This document shows, piece by piece, positions 44,658 through 53,989 of a stretch of 64,000 nt of DNA (position 1 is the first letter of the stretch; each line of letters begins with the position of its first letter). The DNA lies in the NCBI GenBank assembly GCA_030526515.1, contig JAUNCQ010000002.1:1-64000 (forward strand), written 5' to 3'. The stretch is from Coriobacteriia bacterium (GTDB lineage Bacteria > Actinomycetota > Coriobacteriia > Coriobacteriales > Eggerthellaceae). Both the position numbers and the translations under genes were made by a program. Under the pieces are notes generated by a model that did no database searches, was not told where the DNA came from, and saw only the letters and a list, made by a program, of their open reading frames with translations.

Positions 44658-47225
44658 ATGAGCGATCACGAATCCACCGCATCCATTCCTCAACTTGACT
44701 GCACCCGCCGCACCCTGGTAGCGGGCGCCGCCGCCCTGGCAGCAGCTGTGGCCCTTTCCTCCCTGGGTCCCGTTCGCGCCGAGGCAGCCACCACGGCCAC
44801 CATCCAGTGGCCCATGCCCTCCGGTGCACGCAAGAACGAAATCGACGGCAAGCAGGTGCTGAAGTGCTACGCGCCCTCCACCAACACCGTCATGACCGAG
44901 ATCCTGGGCCTTTCCAATCCCTCCTTCTACAACCAGGAGTACACCGAGTACTCCGGCAACCTGGCCACCTGCCCCACGCTGGGCGTATGGGGCTCCAGCG
45001 CCAACGCTCAGCCCAACGTCTTCTACTCCAACCTGCTGTACCGCGACGTCCTGAACCAGAAGGTGGACCCCAAGTACACCGCCGTACTGGGCTCCGCCCT
45101 GCAGGGCACGTCCCAGCAGGCTGCGTGGGATGACGTCGACGGTCTGCCGCTGTTCATGAAGCACCGCCCGGAAATCTACGGCATCACCGACGCTGACTCC
45201 TGGAGCAGCGCCAGCAAGACCACCGCCGAGCTGATCAAGACCATCAACGGCTTCACCCCCGACGACGACCGCTATCAGGAAGGGGACGAAAGCTACAACC
45301 CCTCCTTCGTGGACTTCCGCGCCTACTACGGCAAGAAGCTGGGCTACATGTACTCCATGTGGGAGGTCGCCGAGGCCGCCCAGAAGATCCTGGACGCAGA
45401 CAACACCAAGACCGCCCGCTACGGCTCCCCGCTCGACCAGGCTGCCATGGTGGAGAAGTTCATGGTGGGCACCCAGTACGCCATCCTCCAGGCCATCGAT
45501 GAGAAGCGCGTTCCCCGTCGCATCGTGGCCGTTGTCGGCGCTGGCGACAACAACTCCCTGAACGGCGTCGACAAGACCTGCGGCCGCGCCCGCATCGACG
45601 AGTTCGAGCCCTCCGAGCTGGGCTTCGACAAGTCCACCCAGTGGGGCTCCAGCACCGCCCGCAACGTGCGCTACTACCACGCCGCCTCCGCCATGGAGAA
45701 CGTTTCCGACAGCATCGTGACCAAGTTCACCCCGGTGGACAGCGAGGACCTGACCATCGACGCCCCCATCGTCCGCGACAAGAACGGCGTCCTGTGGGCT
45801 CGCCCCGAGGCCCTCATGGCCTGCGACGCCATCATCGTGCGCACCCAGACCACCATCGCCACCATGCCCGGCAAGGACGACCTGTACGAGCTCCTGCGCG
45901 GCTTTGGCTACACGGACGAAAGCAAGTGGCCCGACATCTACACCGGCTTCCCCCAGGCAAACGGCTACGGCGCCTCCAACGCCGGCGGCTACTTCTGGTG
46001 GTACTCCTACATGCTGTTCGTGTACCCCGAGGTCATCAACCCGGCCTTCATGAGCCGCTACCTGCTGAACAACATCTATCACATTGCCGACAGCTACACC
46101 TCCGACGCCATGGAGATCACCTGCGGCAACATGTCCCTGCCCCGCGGCTACGAGCTGAGCACCGCAGGCTACAGCAAGAAGGCCATCGACGACATCCTGG
46201 ACAACGGCATTGCCTGGTACCAGGCCAACAGCGAAACCGTCGACAAGGACTACCCGAACCTTGCCATGACCAAGCAGATGGCCGGATGGGTCGAAAACCA
46301 CAAGAAGCAGCCCGAGCCGCAGCCGCAGCCGGTCCTGAAGGACCCGAAGGTCATCACCGGCAAGTCCGAGTACTCCACCATGTGCAACGAGATCCTGAGC
46401 GCATGGGGCAGCGCCAGCACCATCGTGGTGGTCGGCAGCATCTACGGCGCAGCCATCGCCACCCCGTACGCCAAGCAGTACGGTGCTCCGGTGGTCGACG
46501 CCGAGGCCATCAGCAAGTCCTACACCACCGTGAAGTCCATGGTCAAGAAGCTGGGCGCCAAGAAGTACATCATCGTGGGCAACAAGAGCGCCGTGCCCTC
46601 CTCCGTGGAATCCAAGCTGAAAGCAATGGGCCTGGTCGCCCGCCGCAAGCGCATCACCGGCACCAACAACGGCTCCCTGTCCCTTGCCGTGGCAGCTACC
46701 AAGACCGCTTGGGGCAAGACCGCCGTGGTCTGCAGCACTTCCGACCTGATGGGCCTCATGGGCGCCGCCGCCTACGCACGTGCCATCAAGGCTCCCCTCT
46801 TCATCGTGGGCAAGACCCTTTCGTCCGCCCATAAGAAGGCCCTTAAGAAGTTCAGCTCCGCCGTGGTCGTGGGCAGCTCCACCGTGGTCAGCAGCGCCGT
46901 CTACAGCGCCATCCCCTGCAAGCGCAAGAGCCGCATCTCCGGTACCGGCTCCAAGCTGGCGGCAGCCATGGCCTCCAAGCAGCTGGGCGCCGGCATGAAG
47001 GCGACCAACTCCCTGCTGATCGCCCCCAGCGGCAAGTCCTCCGCCATCGCGGCCGCAAGCGTTGCCGGTCGCAAGTCCGTGACCCTGGTCCCGGTCTACA
47101 AGGCGAACGTGGCGACCGCCGCCAAGTCCGTCCTGGCAAAGAAGCCGACCATGCTGACCGTTGCGGGCGCTTCCTCTGACGCCACCAACAAGCTGGTCGC
47201 TGCTGCGAAGAAGGCCATCAACTAA
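44658..47225 (+). CDS. Secreted binding-protein-like protein with CWB2 cell-wall repeats (half 2)
   Basis: An 855-residue precursor. The leader has a twin-arginine-like CTRRTLVAGAA followed by a hydrophobic stretch and an AEA site, so Tat export of a folded protein is possible. Residues about 50-540 are homologous to the 28648 protein (GDESYNP, TARYGSP, FVYPEVINP, YHIADS). Residues about 560-855 carry CWB2-type cell-wall-binding repeats (STIVVVGSIYGAAIATP, KKYIIVGNKSAV), which attach Gram-positive proteins to wall polymers. Start has AAAGG upstream. It heads the plus-strand operon of half 2 and is probably a wall-bound ligand-capture protein. Confidence 0.75.
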   Translation: MSDHESTASIPQLDCTRRTLVAGAAALAAAVALSSLGPVRAEAATTATIQWPMPSGARKNEIDGKQVLKCYAPSTNTVMTEILGLSNPSFYNQEYTEYSGNLATCPTLGVWGSSANAQPNVFYSNLLYRDVLNQKVDPKYTAVLGSALQGTSQQAAWDDVDGLPLFMKHRPEIYGITDADSWSSASKTTAELIKTINGFTPDDDRYQEGDESYNPSFVDFRAYYGKKLGYMYSMWEVAEAAQKILDADNTKTARYGSPLDQAAMVEKFMVGTQYAILQAIDEKRVPRRIVAVVGAGDNNSLNGVDKTCGRARIDEFEPSELGFDKSTQWGSSTARNVRYYHAASAMENVSDSIVTKFTPVDSEDLTIDAPIVRDKNGVLWARPEALMACDAIIVRTQTTIATMPGKDDLYELLRGFGYTDESKWPDIYTGFPQANGYGASNAGGYFWWYSYMLFVYPEVINPAFMSRYLLNNIYHIADSYTSDAMEITCGNMSLPRGYELSTAGYSKKAIDDILDNGIAWYQANSETVDKDYPNLAMTKQMAGWVENHKKQPEPQPQPVLKDPKVITGKSEYSTMCNEILSAWGSASTIVVVGSIYGAAIATPYAKQYGAPVVDAEAISKSYTTVKSMVKKLGAKKYIIVGNKSAVPSSVESKLKAMGLVARRKRITGTNNGSLSLAVAATKTAWGKTAVVCSTSDLMGLMGAAAYARAIKAPLFIVGKTLSSAHKKALKKFSSAVVVGSSTVVSSAVYSAIPCKRKSRISGTGSKLAAAMASKQLGAGMKATNSLLIAPSGKSSAIAAASVAGRKSVTLVPVYKANVATAAKSVLAKKPTMLTVAGASSDATNKLVAAAKKAIN

Positions 47226-47253
47226 GCAGCATCGCACTACCCCTTGGAACGCA

Positions 47254-47286
47254 GGGCGCGCGCCGAATGAGGAGCGGCGCGTGCCC
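47254..47286. other. GC-rich hairpin between the surface and lipoprotein genes
   Basis: GGGCGCGCGCCG and CGGCGCGTGCCC form a 12-bp stem with two imperfect pairs and a 9-base loop. No T-run follows on the + side beyond CCCTTT, so this could be a partial terminator that lowers downstream expression. Confidence 0.55.
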
Positions 47287-47303
47287 CCTTTGAGGACAAC
47301 CGG

Positions 47304-49199
47304 ATGAAGAGAAGAGAGAACCTGCAAGCATCGCAGAGTCGGAAGGACATGGCGCGAGCCCCCTTCCTTTTCCGCGTTGTGGCAACCGGCGTGCTGGTAT
47401 CCAGCGTGGCACTGCTGCCCGGCTGCAAGACCAGCCAGACGCTGACCGAGATCCTGTTCGACCAAGAGTCGGATCAGGTCGACCAGAACAACCAAAGCCG
47501 TTTCCTCAGGAATGTCCTGGACAGCTTGGACATGACTGAAGAGCTGGCTGAAAAACTGCAGAAGAAGACGGAGCTCAAGCGAGACACCGTCGACGAGCAG
47601 GTGGTGAAGGGCAAGGACAAGAGCAAGCAGGAGGTGGCCAAGACCACCTACGAGGAGCATGCTACGTCCCAGTCCGAATCGGCCCAGCAGGGCACCGGCA
47701 ACACCACCTCCCGCAAGACGAACCCCGGCAAGAAGAAGGGAGCCTCCTCTTCTCAGGGCGAAAAGGCCGACAAGGGCAAGGGCAAGAACAAGGGCACCGG
47801 CAACAAGAAGCCCTCCAAGAAGCCCCAGAAGCCCAGCACCCAGAAGGACGAGCAGGACAAGCGGCCCATCTACCGCGGCAACGGCGGCGATGGCAAGACC
47901 TACGGCGATGAAGGCACCTACGAGGAGCTGCCCACCGGCGTCCAGACCGTGGTGGCCTTCGACGAATGCGCCAACATGGTGGTCTCCTTCGCCGGCAAGC
48001 ACGCCCTGATGGGCGCCAACGTCGAGTTCCTCCACAACACGTTCATCCAAGACGCCTTCAAGGACAAGGACATTGCCAACGCCCGCGTCATCAAGGCATC
48101 CGCCAAGGGCGTGGTCGACGCGGATCGCATTGCCGAGCTCCAGCCCGATGCGGTGCTGCTGAGCGGAACCCGCTACCAGATCAGCTCCGCAGGCATAAAG
48201 AAGCTCAAGGACAAGAAGATCGACGTGGTCTACCTGCCCGACATGGCCTCCGCCAGCCACATCACCAAGGCGGCTGACGCCATCGGCAAGATGTTCGGCA
48301 GCCAGACCCTGAGCGGAGACGACGCCGCCCAGGCCGCAAACGAGTACCTGACCTGGCACGACGAGGTCATGAACGAGGCCCTGAGCGGAGCCGGCGACCT
48401 GGTGGGCCCCACCAACTTCGACACCGGCAAGGGCAACGACGGCCCCGAGGGAAACCACACCATATACGTGTCCGACTGGGACGGCGCCACCTACTACGCC
48501 ACCCCCGACAACAAGCTGGCCTGGACCGACAAGAACGGCGTGGCCATCACCCAGGCGGGCTACAAGTGGTCCCCCATGAGCTTCTACCTGAGCGCGGGCG
48601 GAACCCAGAACGCCTCCGCGACCTTCAAGAAGTCCTTCTACGACGTCACCGCCAAGTACTACGTCTGGCAGTTCAACCTGGGCCGCGTGCCCACCGTCTA
48701 CCAGAAGAACTGGTCGGGGCAGAGCATATCCACCAGCCCGCTGAAGAGCTCGGGCGTGGACGACCTGATCACCCGCACCTCCGACGGCACGGGCCTGGGC
48801 GCAAGCAACTTCCCCTACGTGATCACCCGCACCCAGAAGATCACCGCGAAGATGCAGAAGTCCGTGCAGGCCAGCGCCAAGTCCGGAAACGGCCTGTACC
48901 ACGCCTATTCGCCCACCCGCGGCACCAACGGCAGCGGCATAGGCTTCCTGAGCGGAACCGGCAGCTACTGCTCGTCGACGATCACCGGGTCCTTCAAGGT
49001 CAAGACGAACCCCTGCGGCCTGTACTCCAGCTGGATCGACGGATCCCCCGAAAGCGTGCTGGAGGCAACCTGGGCCAGCGACCTGAACTACGGAACCGAC
49101 CGCACGTCAGACCGCATCAGGGAGTACTACCAGCTGTTCTACCACAAGGAGCTTTCGTCCAGTCAAGTTAAGAAGATCCTAGCCGGAAAGGAGGGGTAG
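47304..49199 (+). CDS. ABC-importer substrate-binding lipoprotein (half 2)
   Basis: A 631-residue precursor with lipobox VALLPGC (Cys41). A Lys/Gly/Ser-rich low-complexity linker (about 100-200) is followed by a FepB/BtuF-like domain (about 215-625): VVAFDECANMVVSFAGKHAL, ELQPDAVLLSGTRYQIS, VVYLPDMASASHITK and WSPMSFYLSAGG. The domain order and length match the 33174 paralogue. The start ATG 47304 has GAGG 10 bases before it; internal ATG 47349 is less likely. It feeds the permease pair that follows at 5 bases. Confidence 0.8.
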   Translation: MKRRENLQASQSRKDMARAPFLFRVVATGVLVSSVALLPGCKTSQTLTEILFDQESDQVDQNNQSRFLRNVLDSLDMTEELAEKLQKKTELKRDTVDEQVVKGKDKSKQEVAKTTYEEHATSQSESAQQGTGNTTSRKTNPGKKKGASSSQGEKADKGKGKNKGTGNKKPSKKPQKPSTQKDEQDKRPIYRGNGGDGKTYGDEGTYEELPTGVQTVVAFDECANMVVSFAGKHALMGANVEFLHNTFIQDAFKDKDIANARVIKASAKGVVDADRIAELQPDAVLLSGTRYQISSAGIKKLKDKKIDVVYLPDMASASHITKAADAIGKMFGSQTLSGDDAAQAANEYLTWHDEVMNEALSGAGDLVGPTNFDTGKGNDGPEGNHTIYVSDWDGATYYATPDNKLAWTDKNGVAITQAGYKWSPMSFYLSAGGTQNASATFKKSFYDVTAKYYVWQFNLGRVPTVYQKNWSGQSISTSPLKSSGVDDLITRTSDGTGLGASNFPYVITRTQKITAKMQKSVQASAKSGNGLYHAYSPTRGTNGSGIGFLSGTGSYCSSTITGSFKVKTNPCGLYSSWIDGSPESVLEATWASDLNYGTDRTSDRIREYYQLFYHKELSSSQVKKILAGKEG

Positions 49200-49204
49200 G
49201 AACA

Positions 49205-50641
49205 ATGGCGAAATACGACTTCAACAACCCGTCTTCAGGCTCGACCAGCAGGTTCGGCGCCAAGCGCAGTGCCGGCAACGCCGCCGTGCCCGGAGCCAAC
49301 ACGGGCAACTCCAAGCTCGTGGTCCAGGCCAAGGAAGACAAGCCCATCGAGGAAAAGGACGTGGCATCTGCCCTGTTCGCCCCTCCTCCCGAGGATGACC
49401 TGGGACCCCAGTTCGAAAAGAAGCGCCGCCGACGCCGCAAGAAGGACGAGGTCAGCGTCTACGAGGAGCAGATGGACCAGCGCTTCGCCTTTGACAAGCG
49501 CGCCAGGAACACCATCATAGTAGGCGTGTCCCTGGTGGTGATGTTCCTTGCGGCGCTGCTCCTGCCCGCAGGCCTGTTCGGCATCAACTCCACGAACCCC
49601 ACCATATCGGGCCTAATCAGCGGCGTGTCCACCAACACGCAGGGCCTGCTCAACTACCTGAGCGGCGCCGCGCCCACGGACCCCATGGGCTCCAAGCTGT
49701 TCCGCTACATCATCATCATCATCGCCGGCGCCGCCCTGGGCATCTCCGGCGGCGTGTACCAGGGCGCCCTGAAGAACGCCCTGGCCTCCCCCACCACCCT
49801 GGGCGTGATCAGCGGCGGCACCCTGGGCGCCATGGCCTACGTGATCTTCTTCATGCCCCAGGACCTGCCCGTCGGCTCCTCCTACGACGCCCAGCAGCTG
49901 CTGGGGTACCTGGAGGGCCTTTCGCCCATGGAGTACTTCACGGCCATGTACGGACAGATCGGCTGCACGCTGCTCGGCTGCTTCGTGGCCGTGGCCTTCA
50001 CGGTGACCGTGGCGCTGCTGGCCGGCAAGGGCAAGATCTCCAACCCGGTGCTCATCATCACCGGCCAGGTGGTCACCATGGTGGCCGGCTCCGTCATGAC
50101 CCTGATCCGCACCTACTATGCGTCGGGCGAAGGCAGCGAGGTCACCGCAAACGCCCTGTCCGCCGTGCGCTCCGCGTCGTTCTCCGGCATCTACACCATC
50201 CTTGACGTGGTGCTCATGGGCATTCCCATCCTGTTCGCCATCGGCGTCATCATCATGCTGCGCATGCGCCTGAACGTCCTGACGTTCTCGGACGAGGAAG
50301 CCCGCTCCATGGGCCTTTCCACCACCGCGACCCGCAACCTCATGGTGGGCGCCTGCACGCTCATGACCGCCGTGGTAGTGGCCTTCTGCGGCAGCATCGG
50401 CTTCGTGGGCTTCGTGGTACCCCACCTGACCCGCAAGGTGATCGGCCCCGACTTCCGCTACTACATTCCCGCAACGGCCCTGGTGGGCGCCCTGTTCATG
50501 GTCTGCGTGTGCTTCGCGTCCTCGTTCTTCGCCCTGGAGGCCCTGGGCGGAAACCGCCTGCTCACCTCCGTGATCGGCGGCGTTGCCTTCATTGCCATTG
50601 CACTTTCCGGCCGAAGGAGGACGACCACTGATGGCTTCTAA
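49205..50641 (+). CDS. FecCD-type ABC importer permease 1 (half 2)
   Basis: A 478-residue permease. Residues 1-100 are a polar tail ending in a basic KKRRRRRRK patch (about 72-80); then about ten helices of FecCD type with GVYQGALKNALASPTTLGVIS and CGSIGFVGFVVPHLTRKVIG. Orthologous to the 42155 permease in order and tail type. It starts 5 bases after the lipoprotein stop, and its own stop overlaps the next start by 11 bases, so the two are coupled. Confidence 0.88.
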   Translation: MAKYDFNNPSSGSTSRFGAKRSAGNAAVPGANTGNSKLVVQAKEDKPIEEKDVASALFAPPPEDDLGPQFEKKRRRRRKKDEVSVYEEQMDQRFAFDKRARNTIIVGVSLVVMFLAALLLPAGLFGINSTNPTISGLISGVSTNTQGLLNYLSGAAPTDPMGSKLFRYIIIIIAGAALGISGGVYQGALKNALASPTTLGVISGGTLGAMAYVIFFMPQDLPVGSSYDAQQLLGYLEGLSPMEYFTAMYGQIGCTLLGCFVAVAFTVTVALLAGKGKISNPVLIITGQVVTMVAGSVMTLIRTYYASGEGSEVTANALSAVRSASFSGIYTILDVVLMGIPILFAIGVIIMLRMRLNVLTFSDEEARSMGLSTTATRNLMVGACTLMTAVVVAFCGSIGFVGFVVPHLTRKVIGPDFRYYIPATALVGALFMVCVCFASSFFALEALGGNRLLTSVIGGVAFIAIALSGRRRTTTDGF

Positions 50642-51950
50642 GACTCACGGCTCCGTCACCGACTCCCTCGGCTACGAAGCACCTAAGAAAACCTACGCCA
50701 GCGTCACCGACGCGCTGTTCGGCAAGGAATCCTCCCTGGCCCCCGGCCAAGCGGAGGAGCAGGACCGCCGTCTGAAGGAGTTCGACGCGGCCCTTGCCTT
50801 GGGCGAAGACGCCTTCGAGGTTGACCTGGACCAGGCCAGCATCATGTTGGCGGAGGAAAACCGCGAGCTGCGCGGCAAGATCATCGGCTGCGGCGTTCTC
50901 TTCGCCATCATATTCCTGGGCTCCCTGTGCATCTCCCCGTCCCTGGGCGTGGGCTTCATCAACCCCGCCCTGGTGCTGGATGCCCTTGCCGCCCACGTGC
51001 AAAGCTTCTTCGGCTCCATCATCGGACAGCCGATGGACCTGACCATGGAGCAGATGATCCAGCAGCATCCGGCCTACTACATGGTGGAGCTGCGCTTCGG
51101 CACGTCCCTGGCGGCCGCCCTGTGCGGCGTGCTGCTGGCCGTGGCGGGCTCCCTGTACCAGATGGTCTTCAAGAACCCCATCGCCGCCCCCACCATGCTG
51201 GGCGTGTCCAACGGCATCAGCCTGGGCATCTTGCTCTTCGTCCTGATCTTCAGGGAAAACGCCCTGGTCATGGAAGGCCAGCGGTACCTGTTCTCCTACG
51301 GCGGCGCCGTGATCGTACTGCTGCTGGTCCTGGGCCTGACCAAGGCCATCTGCGGCCGCGGCAAGGCGTTTTCCGTGTTCGAGCTGCTGCTGGTGGGCTC
51401 CATCTTCAGCCAGCTGTGCGGCGGCGTGGTCCAGGCCATCACCGACACCGCCATGACCGACCAGCTCTTCGAGGTCTACACCCAGATCAACGAGGTCACC
51501 GGCGTCCAGATGGGCGTTGCCGGCATCGTGGTGCTCGCAATCATAGCGGTGGTCACCCTGGTGCCCGTGTTCCTGGCCCGCTACGCCATCAACACCATCA
51601 GCTACTCCGACCTTGAGGCCCGCCTGATCGGCCTGGACACCGAAAAGCTCAAGGTGGCCTGCCTGTGCTTCGGCACCGTCATGGTCACCGTGGCCCAGGT
51701 GGCCGTGGGCACCGTGTCCATGATCGCCCTGATCGTGCCCTTCATCTCCCGCGCCCTGTTCGGCACGGAGTTCAAGCACCAGCTGTGGGGCGACATCCTC
51801 ATCGGCGCCGTGCTGCTGCTCCTGTGCCGCGACCTGGTCGTGCTGTTCCCCTTCTCCCACATGGAGCTGACCCTGGGCTCCGTGGTGGGCTTCGTGACCC
51901 TGCCCATTTACGTGTGGATCATCGCCAGCAAGCAGAGGGGATGGAAGTAG
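50631..51950 (+). CDS. FecCD-type ABC importer permease 2 (half 2)
   Basis: A 439-residue permease with a tail of about 80 residues that contains a short internal repeat (GSVTDSLG and ASVTDALFG), followed by the FecCD core: GSLYQMVFKNPIAAPTMLGV and TVSMIALIVPFISRALFGTE. ATG 50631 is chosen because AAGGAGG lies 10 bases upstream and because it overlaps the preceding permease's end. The ATPase gene starts right after its stop. Homologous to 40984. Confidence 0.88.
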   Translation: MASKTHGSVTDSLGYEAPKKTYASVTDALFGKESSLAPGQAEEQDRRLKEFDAALALGEDAFEVDLDQASIMLAEENRELRGKIIGCGVLFAIIFLGSLCISPSLGVGFINPALVLDALAAHVQSFFGSIIGQPMDLTMEQMIQQHPAYYMVELRFGTSLAAALCGVLLAVAGSLYQMVFKNPIAAPTMLGVSNGISLGILLFVLIFRENALVMEGQRYLFSYGGAVIVLLLVLGLTKAICGRGKAFSVFELLLVGSIFSQLCGGVVQAITDTAMTDQLFEVYTQINEVTGVQMGVAGIVVLAIIAVVTLVPVFLARYAINTISYSDLEARLIGLDTEKLKVACLCFGTVMVTVAQVAVGTVSMIALIVPFISRALFGTEFKHQLWGDILIGAVLLLLCRDLVVLFPFSHMELTLGSVVGFVTLPIYVWIIASKQRGWK

Positions 51951-52736
51951 ATGAAACTGGAAATCCGAAACATTACCTACGGCTTTGATCCGGAGCTGCC
52001 CGTCCAGAGCAACGTGAGCTTCAGCATGGAAACGGGCGAAATATGCTGCCTGCTGGGCGCCAACGGCTGCGGCAAGTCGTCGCTGTTCAACGCCATCCTG
52101 GGCCTGGTCCCCGTGTACCGCGGCGACATCACCCTTGACGGCAACAACGTGAGGGACTGGCCCGCCCGCAAGCTTTCCCGCGTGCTGGGCTACGTGGCCC
52201 AGACCCACGAGCCGCCCTTCCCCTACAAGGTCCGCGACGTGGTCATGCTGGGCAACGCCGGCCGCCTGGGGTACACCAAGCAGCCCAAGCCCAAGGACTA
52301 CCTGGCAGCGGAAAAGGTCATGCACGACCTGGGAATCTACGAGCTGCGCAACACCCCGTACTCCGACATCTCCGGCGGCGAGCTGCAGCTGGTCATGATC
52401 GCCCGCGCCCTGGTGCAGGGCCCCCAGATCCTGATGCTGGACGAGCCCACCGCCGCCCTGGACTACGGCAACGCCCTGCGGGTGCTAGGCGTGATCAAGC
52501 GCCTGGCCGAACAGCAGGGCCTGGGCGTGATCATGACCACCCACGACCCGGACCACGCCTTCATGTGCAACTCCAAGGTGGTCCTGCTGCAGAAGAACGA
52601 CTTCCCCCGCGTGGGCATGGCAAAGGACGTCATCACCGAAAAGAACATGGCCCAGGCCTATGACACCCGCGTGAAGATCGTGGAGTACGTCAACGAGAGA
52701 AACGAGATCATGCGACGATGCGCACCCGAGTTCTAA
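51951..52736 (+). CDS. FecE/BtuD-type ABC importer ATPase
   Basis: A 261-residue cytoplasmic ATPase: Walker A GANGCGKSS (about 37-45), Q-loop YVAQTHEPPF, signature DISGGELQL, Walker B ILMLDEPTAALD and H-loop MTTHDPDH. Complete. It energises the FecCD permeases. It is the only importer ATPase gene in the 28.6-58.3 kb locus, so it may serve both permease pairs, or the first pair uses an ATPase encoded elsewhere. The ATG abuts the previous stop; the DUF58 gene overlaps its 3' end by 19 bases. Confidence 0.92.
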   Translation: MKLEIRNITYGFDPELPVQSNVSFSMETGEICCLLGANGCGKSSLFNAILGLVPVYRGDITLDGNNVRDWPARKLSRVLGYVAQTHEPPFPYKVRDVVMLGNAGRLGYTKQPKPKDYLAAEKVMHDLGIYELRNTPYSDISGGELQLVMIARALVQGPQILMLDEPTAALDYGNALRVLGVIKRLAEQQGLGVIMTTHDPDHAFMCNSKVVLLQKNDFPRVGMAKDVITEKNMAQAYDTRVKIVEYVNERNEIMRRCAPEF

Positions 52737-53989
52737 GCGCCTTCCGAAGCGTGGGAGCGTTCTTCAAGACGCACGCCTCCACCATCCTGAAGGTCCTCAT
52801 AACCGTTGCGCTGCTGGGAACGGCTGCCCTTCCCGCAGTGCTGGACAACACCATAATCGGATACCTGCCCCTGCTCATGGTAGTGGCGGGCATCCTGTTC
52901 TCCTTCGCCTACCTGCAGATCCTGAAGCGCAGCGTCACCTTCCAGGAGACCGGAACCCAGGGCAACTGCCTGCGCGGCGAAGCCTCCTCCATCGGCGTGA
53001 AGGTGACCAACGGCTCCTTCCTGCTGTGTCCCCGCATCGAGGTGGAGCTGTTCGTGTCCGATCTGGAGGGCAACGTGGACGCCGCCACCTTCGAGCGCAT
53101 ATCGCTGCTGCCCAAGGAGGAGCGGGAGCTCATGCTGGCCGCCCGCTTCGACCACATCGGCGAATACCAGGTGGGCCTGCGCTCCTTCACCATCTTCGAC
53201 CTGTTCGGCCTGTTCAGCTCCCAGATGAAGACCGCCCGTCCCAGCGTGGTCAGCGTTGCCCCGCGTCTGGCGGACCTGAGCGGCCTTGACGTGGTGCACC
53301 AGTCCGAAACCGACGTGCTCAGCATGAACCGCTCCGTCATCAACGACGGCTTCGACTACGTGGGCATGCGCGAGTACGTGCTGGGCGACACCATGAAGAC
53401 CATCCACTGGAAGGCATCGGCCCGGTTCGGCGACCTGATGACCCGCCTGTACGAAAAGCAGGTCAACCCGGACATCTGCGTGGTGCTGGACGCCACCAGC
53501 CGCTGGCCCCACGGCGAGCAGATGATGTGCCTGTACGACGCCGTCATCGAGGGCGTGCTGTCCATGGCCAGCTACGCCGTGGAAAACGGCATAGAGAGCA
53601 CGGTGGCCACGGCGGACGAAAACGGCGTTCCCGTGGAGTTCCTGTCCCGCGGCTCCTGGGGCTACGAGGACCTGATGCGCGCGGTGCCCAAGCTGCGTCC
53701 CAGCAAGGAAAACGCCGGCACCGCCCAGCTGCTGCACCGCATGACCATGGGCATGTACAGCTCCAGCAACATAGCGGTGTTTTCGTCCAACCCCACCGAG
53801 CAGCTGCTTTCCGAAGTCATTTCCGCCCATGCGGCCGGCAAGCACGTGCAGTTCCTGATGGCGCACCCCGCCGACTGGGAGCGCGCGGAGGAAGAGCACG
53901 TCAAGCGTATGCTTTCCCGCCTGTCCGCCGCCCGGGTCCCCTACTACCTGTACTCGACAGCCCAGGATCTTGAGGAGGTGCGCATATGA
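52718..53989 (+). CDS. DUF58 domain protein (half 2)
   Basis: A 423-residue protein: two N-terminal transmembrane helices (about 21-40, 46-66) and a DUF58 signature FDYVGMREYVLGDTMKTIH (about 209-228), then a von Willebrand-type fold with NPDICVVLD. Homologous to the 39670 protein. It overlaps the ATPase gene by 19 bases and the TgpA-like gene by 4, so the operon is tightly coupled. How a DUF58 protein would aid an importer/reductase is not known; scaffold or metal-chaperone roles are guesses. Confidence 0.82.
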   Translation: MRTRVLSAFRSVGAFFKTHASTILKVLITVALLGTAALPAVLDNTIIGYLPLLMVVAGILFSFAYLQILKRSVTFQETGTQGNCLRGEASSIGVKVTNGSFLLCPRIEVELFVSDLEGNVDAATFERISLLPKEERELMLAARFDHIGEYQVGLRSFTIFDLFGLFSSQMKTARPSVVSVAPRLADLSGLDVVHQSETDVLSMNRSVINDGFDYVGMREYVLGDTMKTIHWKASARFGDLMTRLYEKQVNPDICVVLDATSRWPHGEQMMCLYDAVIEGVLSMASYAVENGIESTVATADENGVPVEFLSRGSWGYEDLMRAVPKLRPSKENAGTAQLLHRMTMGMYSSSNIAVFSSNPTEQLLSEVISAHAAGKHVQFLMAHPADWERAEEEHVKRMLSRLSAARVPYYLYSTAQDLEEVRI